Source: Cyanophora paradoxa (lineage: Eukaryota > Glaucocystophyceae > Cyanophorales > Cyanophoraceae). From it: a stretch of DNA of 64,000 nt. Where the stretch lies: contig QPMI01000111.1 of NCBI GenBank assembly GCA_004431415.1, positions 1-64,000 on the forward strand. The letters are read 5' to 3'. The position numbers and the translations under genes are program-made. A model generated the notes under the pieces. It searched no databases. It was not told where the DNA came from and was given only the letters and a program-made list of their open reading frames with translations. The first letter of the stretch is position 1. Each line of letters opens with the position of its first letter. This document shows, one piece after another, positions 10,633 to 21,641 of this stretch.

Positions 10633-12063
10633 CTCCCTGGTCGGGTCACGAACGGGGTGCGACGTAGGGAGGCTTTCAAGCGCAGCGATGAGCGCGGAGT
10701 GAGCAGTACGAAGTCCGTCATTGGGCGCGTCACGACGGTGTGCCGAGGAATGGGGCGGGCAACAAGGGTACCATTCTCCTGGCGGCCGACGACATGGGGG
10801 TGGCAGTCAGCACACGTCTCGTTGGCGAAAGACAGGTCCCGACGGCGAGGCATGTGCGCATCCTCCGTGAATACCGCGGTACGGTAATTGGAGGCCTGCG
10901 TGAAGACGGGGTACATGTTGTCGTGGGGCTTGGGGAAGCGGTGCGCGCGCGCCTCCTCCGAGTCGCCTTCCGCATCGATAGCGTTGCGGACGCGAGCCCA
11001 GCAGACACCGGGGCCCTTCGGCTCGAGGTACGTCGTGAGCATCTGGAGGGCGGGCAGTAAAGGATGGTACGCGCGTGGATCTGGCGCTGGTCGCTCGAAG
11101 GGATGCCATCACGAAGCCAGTCAGTGCACTGGATGCCGTCGACGTGCATGCGGTTGTTAACACGGCGAGTGTGCATGTTGTAAGCAACGTTGTCGAGCCA
11201 GTCAGTGCAAAGGGGTACCAAGGACTCGCAGCCCTCGACCGCCGGTAGCGAGTCGATTTCGGGCATCTTGGCGGCGGGGCCTTGTAGTTCGGGGTCGGCC
11301 GCCCACTTCCCTTCGAGACGTTCCCCTCCTGCTGCGAGGTGGCTGCGGGGAGTCGGTGCTCGATTGGAGGTTAGCGGGCCGAGTGCAGTGTCCATCGGCG
11401 ACTCTGTGACGGGTCCCCCAGGGCGCAGTACGTCCGGGTCTTCGGCTCCCGCACAGAGTCAGCGTCGGGGTTCGTGCTCTTCGCCGAGGGGCGGCCGCGA
11501 AGGTGAGCGACCTCGTGACTGCGACGCGGGCGACGGATTGATGGCGTTCGGGCGCGGGCGGTGCATACGGCCAAAGTTTCGAGTGAAGAGCGGGGTTTTC
11601 TTGGACGTGACGGGAGCCAAGGCGGCGGACATGCGAGTGTGGTCGTGCCGGCGGAGGCCAGCGTTGATGAGGTCGCGGATACTGCCGGCAGTGACGCCCC
11701 GCCGGGGCTGCGCACACCGAATTGGAACACGGGACTCGGCCGCAGTACGGCTTCCCGTTTCCATCTCTGTCGACAAGTCAGACGGGGCGGCGACGACGGC
11801 CGGTCGCGTGAGTCGACGAGGGGACGGCGACGCGGGTTCAGCGACGGGGATGGCGACGGGGACGGGGCCGTCCTCTCCGCCGCCGACGTTACCGGCTGCG
11901 TCGCCGTCGTGGCGTTGACGTCCCGAACGAAGTGCGCGATGTCCGATGCCGAGGGCTGCGTCGGCGTGATCGGGACAGTTTGCACCGGAGCGATCGGTAC
12001 CATGGCCAGGCTGTCCGTCGTAGCCTCGGTCTCCCGGCCCGAGTCAGGACCACCGGACTGCAC
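10617..12063 (-). pseudogene. Retroelement coding segments between zinc knuckles and the 986-residue ORF
   Basis: Successive coding segments lie in different minus-strand frames. A Pro/Thr-rich stretch (VPIAPVQTVPITPTQPSASD) covers 12.06-11.75 kb. A basic stretch with GVTAGSIRDLINAGLRRHDH covers 11.75-11.46 kb. CESLVPLCTDWLDNVAYNMH is near 11.2 kb, and DNMYPVFTQASNYRTAVFTE with CADCHPHVVGRQENGT covers 11.04-10.7 kb. CADC and nearby His residues could bind zinc, but no family is recognised. Each switch looks like a one- or two-base indel. Confidence 0.4.
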
Positions 12064-12102
12064 GGCGTCTCCGTGGTCAGTCGGGCGAGGGTTCGGGGGC
12101 GG

Positions 12103-12270
12103 CGCGTTAGCGATGGGGCCGGTCGGGCGCGGAGACGGCGCGTCAGCAACGGAGCCAGTCGGGCGCGAAGCAGCGCGTCAGTGACGGGGCCAGCCGGGCG
12201 CGAAGACGGCGCGTCAACAACGGGCCAGTCGGGCGCGAAGACGGCGCGTCAACAACGGGGCCAGTCGGGC
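12103..12270 (-). repeat. 36-bp tandem repeat, about five degenerate copies
   Basis: The unit is about 36 bp, with the core gtcgggcgcgaagacggcgc followed by gtcaacaacggg. Copies sit side by side with small deletions. In the minus-strand frame it encodes RPTGPVVDAPSS-type dodecapeptides. Two copies differ by indels not divisible by three, which shifts the frame between copies. Confidence 0.8.
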
Positions 12271-13450
12271 GCTGCATCGGGGCGGGATTGCCGAGGAGGG
12301 TGGCGTTAGATCCCGTCCCGCCTTGGCCGCCGCCTCCACCGCCGCTCTGGTAGCCGCCCCTGCCACCGCCGCGATGGCCACCACGGTGCCCGCCGCCTCC
12401 TGCGCCGCCAGCACCACCATCGGGCCACGCTTCGGAGACGGACCGTGTGGGGGACCGCCGTCGTGCTGGCGCTTGCCACTGGGGCAGCGGTTCTGCGTGT
12501 GACCCTCCCTCCGCAGTTGTAGCAGCGCACCGGCTTCGTGCACGCCGACGCGTGGTGGCCGTGCTCGCCGCAGTTCCTGCAAGGGGCGGTTTGTAGCTGC
12601 GCCGGAGCGACGGGTACAGAGTTCGACGGCGGGGGACCGCGTTGTAGGACGGTGCCTGCGGGCCGCCAGGGATGAGGCCGCAGAGGCGGGCCGCAGCCAG
12701 GACCTTGGGGTCTTGGCAGCCTTGGTTGACGAATTTGAGTAGTTCCGACGGTACGGGTGAGAGCAACACTCGTGGTAGTCGTCAGAGTAGTGATGGATGT
12801 CCGCGGCTCCCAACGACCGACAACGTGTGCAAATGTGATCGTTGGTGCCGGGCCTCACCCTCGGGCGCGCGTCGCGCGGGTAGCCCTGGCTCGTACGGAT
12901 CGCCGTGACCGTCTGCGTACGGGCGTAATCGTAGGGGCGGCCGATGGGCGGGCGATTGCCGTAGTCCTTCCCGGGCACCGGTGCGTGCCAGTCGCAGCAG
13001 CCGGGGACGGGCTTGTGGCCCGGCGCCGGCTGCTGGGGCGCGGGGAGGGCGGATTGGTAGATCGGATTGGTTGTCGGCGGGGTCGACGGCGTCGTGTGGA
13101 CGAGATTGACCGAAGAGCCGAGTAACTGCGAGTGCGGGGCCGAGGGCGCAGGGGACGACGAAGGCGGTGGGGTGTACGGAGTGCCGCTGTACGGCGCCGT
13201 GTACCCGTCGTCGCCATCGTTGTCGTAATCGTACCCGTCGACGTTCGCCGCGTTGATGCTGGCGCCCTTCTTCGAATTCCCAGTAGGAATCGAGGGCTCC
13301 CCAGCAGTCGTCGTCACAATCAGAAAGCCCGCCTCCCGAATGAGCGACTGCGCACGAGTGCAGAAGAGGTTAAACCAGGTCTCCTTGTCCTTGGAGTCAT
13401 CCCATCGGTCGGCGACAGGTCCTGCGCCATCGTCTTCAGCTTCGGCAGTA
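12143..13450 (-). pseudogene. Nucleocapsid-like region with two CCHC zinc knuckles and a glycine-rich tail
   Basis: After a frame change the region encodes KETWFNLFCTRAQSLIREAG, then a proline-rich linker, then two zinc knuckles near 12.49-12.58 kb. The first is intact: CRNCGEHGHHASAC (CX2CX4HX4C). The second starts CYNCGG, loses frame after the Gly-Gly, and finishes in the neighbouring frame as GHTQNRCP. One missing G in a G-rich run explains this. A glycine/arginine-rich tail follows (GGGGHRGGHRGGGRGGYQSG), as in RNA-binding Gag nucleocapsids, then a 12-residue tandem repeat. This is the best evidence that the block is a retroelement gag. Confidence 0.65.
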
Positions 13451-13453
13451 GAT

Positions 13454-14293
13454 TCAGCGCCAGGTCGTAATTGGCCTTGCGCTGCTGCTCGTACGGAGGC
13501 CGGAGTACAGGCCGTGGTGTAGCGTCTTGCGCTCCGTGATCTGCTGCTCGAGCGTGTCATAGACGTCCAGCGCCTGCACAGTGTGGCCCGTCTTGTCACG
13601 CGGCAGGTCAGTGAACGCGATGAGGTCACAGATGTTGGCGAAAATACGGTCCAGTTGAGTGCCATCGTACGCCGCGATGAGCTCCTCCTTGAGACGCTTG
13701 CGCTCAGCGGGGTCAATCATGCGAACGAGGCTCTTAATGTACGAAGGGACGCCGCGAATAATGTCCGAGGGCATCTCAGCCCGGAGTTTGTCGACGACGG
13801 CCTGTCGCGTCTGGACGGCCTTCTGCGCCGCCTCCTTGGCCGCCTCCTCCGTAGCCGTCGCGAGTGTCGCCTTCGCCTTCGTGAGCTCGCTCTCTGCGTC
13901 GACGAGGTTTTCGACGAGAGACCGGTGCAACTCGACCGTCGAACGGTAGACTTCCGTTAGTCCCGCCGGCAGCGAACGGACACCGAAATCGACGGCGTGG
14001 TACGCCGCCTGCGAACCGTCGTCCAGCAGGGAGTACTTCTTGTCTCCGCGAGTAGCCGAACGGATGGCGTTGTGATGTTGGAAGACGCCGTTGGGCGAGA
14101 CGGGAATCCCGGTGGTGTGGCCCATCTTGCCGTCCTCCATCTTGATCGCCTGCGGCGGCTCCGCGCCCATGACCCGCCGGCGCGCGATCTCCTCGGCGTG
14201 CGCCGCTGCGACTCGGGCCGTGCGGTTGAGCATTGTCAGTTGGCCGGGGGAAGGTCGGGCCATCTCGCCGGAAGTCATGCCTTCGCGCTCCAT
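13454..14293 (-). pseudogene. Gag-like N-terminal region of the retroelement
   Basis: An open frame starts at an ATG at 14293 (MEREGMTSGEMARPSPG). It encodes a mostly helical protein with a charged alanine-rich stretch resembling a coiled coil (ESELTKAKATLATATEEAAK, about 13.8-13.9 kb), then a segment with IIRGVPSYIKSLVRMIDPAE and FANICDLIAFTDLPRDKTGH. I recognise no named domain. Position upstream of CCHC knuckles and composition suggest a capsid-like role. The frame is lost near 13.45 kb, where the continuation (EQQRKANYDLALNLLPKLK) is in another frame. A longer N-terminus in the same frame up to 14389 lacks an ATG. Confidence 0.5.
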
Positions 14294-14420
14294 CACGCGG
14301 TCGTTCGACGTAGACGTTGCCGTCGGGCCGCGACCGCAGTACGGTACGCGAGCTGGCCCGTGACCGTCGTTCGAGTCGGACCGCCGCAACCGATCCCCGA
14401 TGCGCGCGCGGCACGAACGA

Positions 14421-15840
14421 TGAGCCAGGGAGCTAGCCGATGCCGCGGTACGGCGGGCTGCTCCCCAACTGCGCGAGTGAGCGGCGGAGGCGCGTCCGAA
14501 GCTTCGAGAAGGGAAGCGTCGGCGGCGAGGCGGGTCAGCGGAGTGCGTCCGCCAGTAGCGGTGCTCTCCGAAAGCGTCAAGCGTTCGCCTCCTCGTAGTC
14601 CAGCGGGTTCACGCTCGCGGCCAACGGACGTGCGCAGCAAGTCCGTCAGCTGGCGTGCGCTTGTCCGGCGAGGATGTTTTAGGAGGTTTTATACGTCCCA
14701 GTAGACCTTAGCAACCTTCCCGTAGCGTACCAGCAGCAGGCGAGCAGGCTGTCACGTTGCAAGAGAAAGCTGCTAATCACAGACTACTGTGTACCCTAGG
14801 ACACGGCTACCGGAAAGTATCAAGCTAGAGTCAGAAAAAGTAGCTAGGGTCGCATCTTCGTACAGGGGTACAGTGACTCAGGAAATCGCGAGAAGCCGCG
14901 GGTCAAGTCACGGTACTACTGCGAACGAAGTGCAAACGAAGCACTAACGGCTAGGAAACCCTATCGGCAACAGATCATCGGATCATGATCATGAAGGCCG
15001 CCGGGCCCTGATCATGAGCTCCTGAGATTGCCACTGCCAGCCTGGCCGGGCACAGTGCACGTGGCCGGCGGCTGCCGCAGTGCGGCAGCCGCTGATCATG
15101 AGCTGCAGTGCACTGCGGCAGGCTTGTCACTGTGCCGCCCACTTTCCGACTCCCAGCTAGCCCTGGTCGTCGGTTCTAAGCCGGCAGCTTGCCTTGCCTT
15201 GTACCCTTTGTAGCCTGCTATTCCTGGTGCCACGTTGTTGCCAACTGGCCCGCTTATTTTAGCCCTGGGCCCTCGCTTGCCCCGCGCGGCGCTCGCTTGC
15301 TGTCCTTGCCAGATCTGTTCTTGTTCTCTCTGTCTTACTATCTGTCTTACGCTGGCTCTGCGCCTGCTGTGTACGTAATGGCACCCGCTTGCCGCCGCCC
15401 TACGGTGCCGTACGGGCCTGTACATGTCCCTCTCCGCTTGGGGCGCCTCTGGGCCTAGCCAACTGCTTAGCGCATCCCGCTCAGCGCATCACACTGTGAC
15501 AGTGTCGCAGTCCATCACTGATCATGAGTCATCTAAACTGCAGGCTGATCATGAGATCCGATATCGATGATCTGCCCCGTCCGGTGCGGCCCCCTCACTT
15601 CAAGGCTTCGAAGCTCCTCCGCTCCCCGGGGCCCCCTGGCCGCGGGGCTCAGCCGTGAGCAATTGCAATCTCCGGGAGTTCGAATTCGTGCAAAGATCAA
15701 TTGACAGCTGCAGGGCTGAATAACACGGTTGAGAACGTATGAGGCGAGAACCTATTGAATGCGATGATTTGCGAAGAAAGCAAGGCGGGGAAACGCAGGA
15801 GCGGGGGTGATGGGAGTGTGCGGGGCCGGGGGCGCCATCG
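14421..15840. other. Non-coding spacer between retroelement and host genes
   Basis: No supported gene is seen. The segment contains four of five exact copies of ctgatcatgag (15008, 15092, 15518, 15545) and a perfect small hairpin around ctgccgcagtgcggcag near 15.07 kb. It would be the place for the retroelement's leader or LTR, but no second LTR copy is available for comparison. Confidence 0.6.
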
Positions 15841-15841
15841 A

Positions 15842-18773
15842 CTAGGTGTCGGCGGCGTGGTGGAGGGCGAGGGCGGTGAGGTGCTCGAGCTGCTGGTACT
15901 CGAGCATGTTCTCCTGCAGCTCCTGCATCACCTGCAGGTACTCGAGCAGCACGGCCCGGGGCCAGACCGTCTCCCCGGTCCTCGACGCCAGGGCCGGCAG
16001 GGTGCGGGAGAGGACCTGCTCCCACATCGTCGCGTCCTCCTGCATCTGCGCTCTCCCGGGTTACGCGGCCGGGGCGCCGGCGCGGGGCGGGCGGGGCCGG
16101 GGGGGCGGGCCTTGGATGCGTTGGCGTGGGCGAGCATGCCGGCGAGGTCGCCGCGGCGCCGCAGCGACGCCTCCGCCAGCGCCGCCACCCGCGCCTCCCC
16201 GGACTCCTCCCGCCCCTCCTCCTCCCCGGCCCCCGGGGCGGGGGCGGGGGCGGGGGCGGGGGCGTCGCCGGGGGCGCGCGGGGAGAGGCGGGTGAGGGCC
16301 TCGGAGGCCTTCTCGCGGAGCTCCTCGAGGCGCGCCAGGTTCGTCCGCTCCGCCCGCGCCGTCGGTGTCTCCTCGGGGTGCGAGTCGGCCCGCGCGAGGT
16401 CGAACTTGACCCCCCGGCCCCGCTCCTTCTCCTCCTTCTCCCGCTTCGCCTTGATCGCCTCCAGGCGGGCGGCGCGCTCCCAGACCGTCCCCGCCCCCGC
16501 CTCCTCCTCGGCGCGCTCCTCGGCCGCCTCGGCCTCGGCGTCCTCCATGGCCGCCTCGGCGATGGCGAGGGCGGCGCTCGAGAGGCCCCCGCCCCCCGGC
16601 GCCCGCTGCGGGCCCGGCCCCCGCTGCGCGAGCTCCTTGAGGAGCTTGCGCCGCATCTTCTCGTCCCGCGCCCGCCGCCGCTCCGCCGCCTCCTCCTGCG
16701 CCAGCTCCGCGCTGATCGACCGGAACTTCTTGACTGCGCCCCCCGCCTCGCCCCCGCGGATCCGCGGGGCGGGCGGGGGGCGGCGGGGCGGACCCATGAC
16801 ACCGATGAAGATGTTGCGGAAGATGAAGGCGCCGATCCAGACCCACGTGAGGAAGAAGATGATCGTCACCGCTGCGCCCGCCCCGTCGGGCCCCGTGCGG
16901 GGGCCACCCGGGCACCCGCGCACGCTTCAGAGTGTACTCCGCGATCTCCGTGCAGATGCTGCCGGCCTCTCAGCGGGGGAGGGGTTGCGGGGCGGGGCGC
17001 GGGGGCGGGGCGGGGGCGCGGGGGCGGGGCGGGGGCGCGGACCTGTACCACTGGTCGAGGGTGAGGAGCTGGAAGAGGGTGAGGAAGGAGCCGCCCAGGG
17101 TGGAGAATTTGTGCTGGAAGGCGAGCCCGGGGAGCGGCGAGACGTTGTAGGACTCGAAGAGGGAGACGGAGAAGACGCCGTAGATGTAGAAGAGGATGAC
17201 GAGGAGGAGGAGGACGTAGCCGAAGTCGGCGAAGGCCTCGATGATCGTGCGCACGATGATGCGCAGGCTCCGGAAGCGGGCCACCTGCCCCCGCCTCAGC
17301 CGGCGGCGGGGCGGGGCGGGACGGGACGGGGCGGGACGGGGCGGGGCGGGCCATCTTGAGGGAGCGGAAGACGCGGAAGACGCGGAGCTGGCGGGCGACC
17401 TTGAAGTTGCCGTTCGCCGAGCCCCCGCCCGAGCCCGCCGTCAGCAGCTCCGGAATCAGGCTCTGCCCCCCGCCAGCCCCCTCGCCCCCGCCCCCCGCGG
17501 CGGGGTGGGGCGGGGCGGGGCGGGGCGGGCCATCATGGTGACGAGGAAGTCGAAGATATTCCACGGGTCCCGCCAGTAGCTGCCGGCGCCTGCGTGAGGC
17601 GCGCGGGGCGGGCGGGGCGGGGCGGGGCGGGGGCGGGGACCCCGGGAAGTCGTCGATCCACTTGAGGAGGATCTCGAGGAGGAAGATGGCGAGGATGAAG
17701 TAGTCGAGGATGCGGAGCGCCTGCAGGCCCGCGTGGTGCACCTCCGGCTGCAGGTCCGCCTGGAGGCCCAGCACCACCGCGTTGAGCATGATGAGCAGCA
17801 CGACCGCGTTGTTGAAGAGCGCCGAGTTGACGACCCACGCCGCCCACACGGGCACCGGCAGCGTGTTGATCGAGCGCACCCGCAGCAGGCGCTTGTCGAG
17901 GCTCGCCTTCATCTGCCGCTTCTCCTCGTCGATCGTCCGCTTCAGCGGCTTGAACTTCACTAGCTGCAGCGGCGTCTCCCGCAGCACGGAGCGCAGGACC
18001 TGCCGGTCCGCCGGCGCGCCCCCGCCCCGCGCGCTGCGGATGATCTCCCGCGAGTTGTACCGCGGCGCCAGCTTCGTGTCCTGCCCCGCCCCGTCGCGCC
18101 CCGCGGCGCCCGGGCCCGGCGGGGAGGCGGGGGGCGCGGCGCACGTCGTAGGCGTCCTGCTGCAGCGTGCGGAACTCGTGGATGAGCTGCGGGGGGGTCA
18201 GCGCGGGTCGAGCAGGAGACGGGCGGGGCGGGGCGGGGCGGGACGGGGCGGGACGGGCCTGCTTGCGGAAGTACTGGGTGCGGCGGGCGAGGTCGACGGT
18301 GTGGAGGGCCCCGCGCTGGAACTGCCACTCCCACGTCTCGTCGTCCAGCACCACGTGCGCCTTGCTGTGCGCCGCCGCCGGCGAGAGCGGCCCCGGCACC
18401 GCCACCACCGGCCGGCTGTGCTGCGAGTGCGCCGGCGACGGCGACGGCTTCGCCTCCTTCGCCGGCGCAGGCTCCGCGTCCATCCTCTCCGCCTCCGTCG
18501 CGTCGGGCGCCGCGGAGCTGAGCCAGGTCGCCACCTGAGCAGACGAGAGTGAGCTCTGGTCCCAGCTGCCGAAGCCCGCGCGGACGTCCCGGACGGCTCG
18601 CGGGGCGGCTCGCGGGGCGCCGGCAGACGGGGCGGAGCAGCGTCGATTACCATCTGATCTTTCCGAGACGGCAGACGTGGCCGGGCTGATCTCTGAGACC
18701 TCTCTCGCCCTGTGGACTGAGGACTGGTTGCCTCCCCAGCGGGCTCCATCTGCGGAGCCTGGGCTGACTCCAT
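15842..18773 (-). CDS. CatSper2-like voltage-gated cation channel
   Basis: This is a single-domain six-TM cation channel of the CatSper family (flagellar Ca2+ entry in animals and protists). Exon 1 starts at the ATG at 18773 (MESAQAPQMEPAG) and ends at 18651; exon 2 begins at 18534 in the same phase. Helices follow in order: S1 AVVLLIMLNAVVLGLQ, S2/S3 LDYFILAIFLLEILLKWIDD and WNIFDFLVTMM, S4 VARQLRVFRVFRSLK plus RFRSLRIIVRTI, S5 YVLLLLVILFYIYGVFSV, pore TLFQLLTLDQWYR, S6 WVWIGAFIFRNIFIGVM. The T-x-D-x-W pore and the S6 ending are typical of CatSper2. A long charged coiled coil follows and the last exon ends at 15842. Introns are 50-120 nt, C-rich then G-rich, with GT or GC donors. It diverges from cathepsin C, with 268 bp between the starts. 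Confidence 0.82.
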
Positions 18774-19041
18774 GTTTCGGTGCGAAGCCAAGGACTCCGG
18801 CTGAGGTGCTGCGCCTCTTCTATATAGCTAATGCAGGCGAGCTGGAGATAGCTTGCAGGCTACGCCATCGCGCTTAGAAGAGCGCAGATGCTGGCGCACA
18901 TTTAGACAGGGACCGTGCGTCAACCGTGCGTAAAGCCGTGCGTCAAGCTAGACCGCTGTTCTTGTCACAGCAAGCCGTGCTCAAGCTGGGCGAAGTGGAA
19001 TGGGGGGAATGAAGCGGTTGGGGGTAGTAGACGTCAGTGAG
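18774..19041. promoter_or_regulatory. Short divergent promoter region (CatSper-like / cathepsin C)
   Basis: 268 bp separate the two start codons. The region includes a tatata near 18820 and a short imperfect repeat of ccgtgcgtcaa/ccgtgcgtaaa at about 18.91-18.94 kb. A shared bidirectional promoter is inferred from the spacing only. Confidence 0.4.
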
Positions 19042-21363
19042 ATGAAGCGGGGCTCGGGCGCTGGCGCGACCGGCGCGCTCGGCGTCGTTGCGCTTTTGAT
19101 GTGCATCACGCCTCCTGCTCGCGCTGACATTCCGGTGCGGGTCGCAACAGCGTTCTCAAGCGCTTCAGAGCGCTCGATCCACGCGTCGATCTAGGAGTGT
19201 TTATTTGTTCTACGCGCGCCTGGCGCTCGCGATTATTCCCTTGCTCCTCAACATCTGCCCGGCTCTGATGGGGTTCAGGTGCATTGCGTCGTCGACGACA
19301 TCGCGCCCACGGGCGTCGTCGAGTACGTGCTGGAGTTGATGCCGATTGCGCCGCCGGGCGCTGCGCAAGCGGCTCAGTGCATCGGCCCGCGTGTGTGGAC
19401 CTCCGCATCGCGGGGCGAGACATCAACCTGGGTGGTGCATCGTTTTCATCGCTTTCGCGGCTTTGTCGTGACCTGAGAAGTCCTGCGCAAGCTCCGGCTG
19501 GCGGCGCCCAATACGGCGGTCGTGGCGGTCGGGGCGCCGGAGGGCGTTCTCGTCGGAACGTGGACCATGACGTACGACGAGGGCCTCGAGGCGACTTTCG
19601 AGGACCGCAAGATCTTCTTCTTCTTCAACTACTTGGGCCCGCCGGGAAAGCACGGCCGCCTCCGCAGCGACTGCAAGAGCTCCGTGCGTACACGCAGACC
19701 CCCTGCGCGTGCATCCGCGATCTGACGCGCGTTGTGCGCAGAGCGCGGGGTGGGCCCACAGCACCTCCGACCACCGCACCTGGCACTGCGTCCGCGCGAC
19801 CCAGCGCGGCGCCGCTCCTCAGGCCGCCCCATCCGCGCTCGAGAGCCTCTGGAGAGGTGCGCGCGTGCCCGGCTTCCACTGGCGGCCCGCGCACGCGCTG
19901 CGACCCACAGGCTTGCGCAGGCTCCGGCCTGCGGGCGTGGATCGAGCGCTGGGGCGGGGGCTTCCCGACGATTCCCTGGAGCCGCGCGGCGGGGGCGGAG
20001 GCGGAGGCGGGGCGCAGGCCGGCGGGGGCGCTGACGGAGCCGCTGGTACGGGAGCTGGCGGCGCTCGCTTCGGCGGGGCACAGCGCATGGGAGAGCGCGC
20101 CGTACGCCCACCTCGTGGGGCGCACCCCCGGGGAGCTCCGCCGGCGCGCCGGCGCCAGGCCCTTCGTCCGGCCCCTGCGCCTCCCCGGCACCCCCGTGCG
20201 CCCCATGCGCCCCCGGCGCGCCCAGGCGCCTGCGGGCGAGGTGACGGGGTCGCGCGCAGGGCGAGGAGGCGCGGCGGCAGGAGACGGAGCTCATCCGCCG
20301 CAGCCTCCCGCCCTCGTTCGACTGCGCGCGCCGCCCCGCCACCCTCGGGGCTGCTTGCGAGGGGGCTGCAGGGCGGGAGCGGGGCGGAGTGAACTACGAC
20401 AGCGAGCCCGTGCGGGACCAGCTCTTCTGCGGCTCCTGCTACGCATTCGCTGCAACCTCTGCCCTTAACGCGCGCCGCCACATCGCCGCCGGGGGCCCGC
20501 ACCCCCTCCACCCCCCCACCGGCCTGCCGCGCCGACGCCGGCGCAGGGTACCACCGGCCGCCGCCGCTGAGCCCGCAGTCGGTCGTCTCGTGCAATCCGT
20601 ACTCCCAGGCGCGCCCCCCTGGCCGCCCCTGCAGCGGCGGGGGCCGAGGCGGGCGCAGGGCTGCGAGGGCGGCCTGCCCTACCTCGTGGGGGCCTTCGGC
20701 GAGGACTGGGGCATCGCGACCGCGCGCCCCGCCCCGCGCCGCCCGTCCCTCGCGCCCCCTTGAGCGGGGCGGCAGGAGGCGTGCGTGCCGTACGTGTCGC
20801 GGGGGACGGCGTGCCCGCGGGAGTGCGCGGGGGCGGGCCCGGGGCGGGAGCTCGTGGCGGGGCGGGGGAGCGGGTACCGCTACGTGGGCGGCTTCTACGG
20901 GAACTGCTCCGAGGGCGCCATGCTCCTCGAGCTCGTCCACAGCGGCCCCATCGTCGTCGGGTCCGCCCCGCCCGCCCCCGCCCGCCCCACCCCGCCCTGC
21001 CCAGGCCGCGGCGCCGGCAGGTTCGAGGTGAACCCGGACTTCTTCACGTACTCGCGGGGCATCTACGCGCGCCCGCCGGGGGCCGCCTCGGTGGCGGCGG
21101 CGGTGGGGTGGGAGGCGGTGAACCACGCGGTGGTCGTCGTGGGCTACGGGGAGGAGCGCGGCGTCCCCTTCTGGATCGTCCGCAACAGCTGGGGCCCCGC
21201 CTGGGGCGAAGGCCCGCCCCGCCCGCCCCGCCCGCCCCGCCCCGCGAGCTCGGGCGGCGCTGAGGGTGGCGCAGGGGGCTACTTCCGGATCCGGCGGGGC
21301 ACCGACGAGGCCGGCATCGAGTCCATTGCCGTCGCCCTCGACCCCGCCCCAGCCGCCCCGTAG
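19042..21363 (+). CDS. CTSC: Cathepsin C (dipeptidyl-peptidase I)
   Basis: A papain-family lysosomal protease with the N-terminal exclusion domain that makes it a dipeptidyl peptidase. Exon 1 (19042-19134) encodes a signal peptide with hydrophobic core [11 protein letters not shown] and ARA cleavage site; exon 2 (from 19279) continues in phase with VHCVVDDIA, the usual mature start. The exclusion domain shows [19 protein letters not shown] and, after an intron, [14 protein letters not shown]. The peptidase part has [15 protein letters not shown] (oxyanion Gln, catalytic Cys), [45 protein letters not shown], catalytic His in [10 protein letters not shown] and Asn in [12 protein letters not shown], ending [20 protein letters not shown]. 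At least eight exons; some boundaries in 19.35-19.48 and 19.85-20.35 kb are not resolved. Confidence 0.88.
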
Positions 21364-21641
21364 GCAGGCCTCCAGAGCCGGCCCCTCCCCCTGCCCGCTA
21401 GCCCCGCACGCCCCGCTGGCCGCACTGCGCTCTCTCGTAAACTGTGATCTTGAGCGCATAAAACAGGACCGCGGGGAGGCGGCTGGGGAAGCTACGGAAT
21501 AGGGGACGATAACGTATCTCATCTCACTAGGCCCTACCTGACCATCTGCCTACTCTACGCCGCTACCGCCGCGCGTCAGCCGCCCGAGCCCATGTACCTG
21601 CCCGCCCCGTCAGTTCCGCGCCCACTCCGCCCCGCAATACC

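Larger units (their letters stand above)
1..14420 (-). mobile_element. Large degenerate Ty3-like retroelement, truncated by the window edge
   Basis: This minus-strand coding block has lower GC than the host genes and lacks the C-rich/G-rich introns seen elsewhere. Reading 5' to 3' on the minus strand, it shows an alpha-helical gag-like region (14.3-13.4 kb), two CCHC zinc knuckles (about 12.5 kb), a long unrecognised coding region (12.1-1.6 kb), a retropepsin DTGAAADVL (about 1.35 kb) and a post-protease linker ending FSRNAST at the window edge. That ending resembles the segment just before reverse transcriptase in Ty3-type pol. RT, RNase H and integrase are therefore expected left of coordinate 1; this is inference. 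The reading frame changes roughly every 300-900 bases, so the copy is either decaying or carries assembly indels. No LTR pair was found because the 3' end is outside the window. Confidence 0.7.

Noticed and set aside
15225-15245. tggcaccagga on the minus strand as a tRNA primer-binding site of the retroelement
   Set aside because: It starts with TGG and lies upstream of gag, but I could not match it to a specific tRNA 3' end and no LTR boundary is visible next to it.
15600-16923. Long Arg/Pro/Gly-rich open frames on both strands of the GC-rich genes
   Set aside because: They run through introns and shadow real exons; composition follows the C/G repeats and shows no domain. The same applies to similar long frames at 36.8-40.9, 44-47.8 and 53.5-60 kb.
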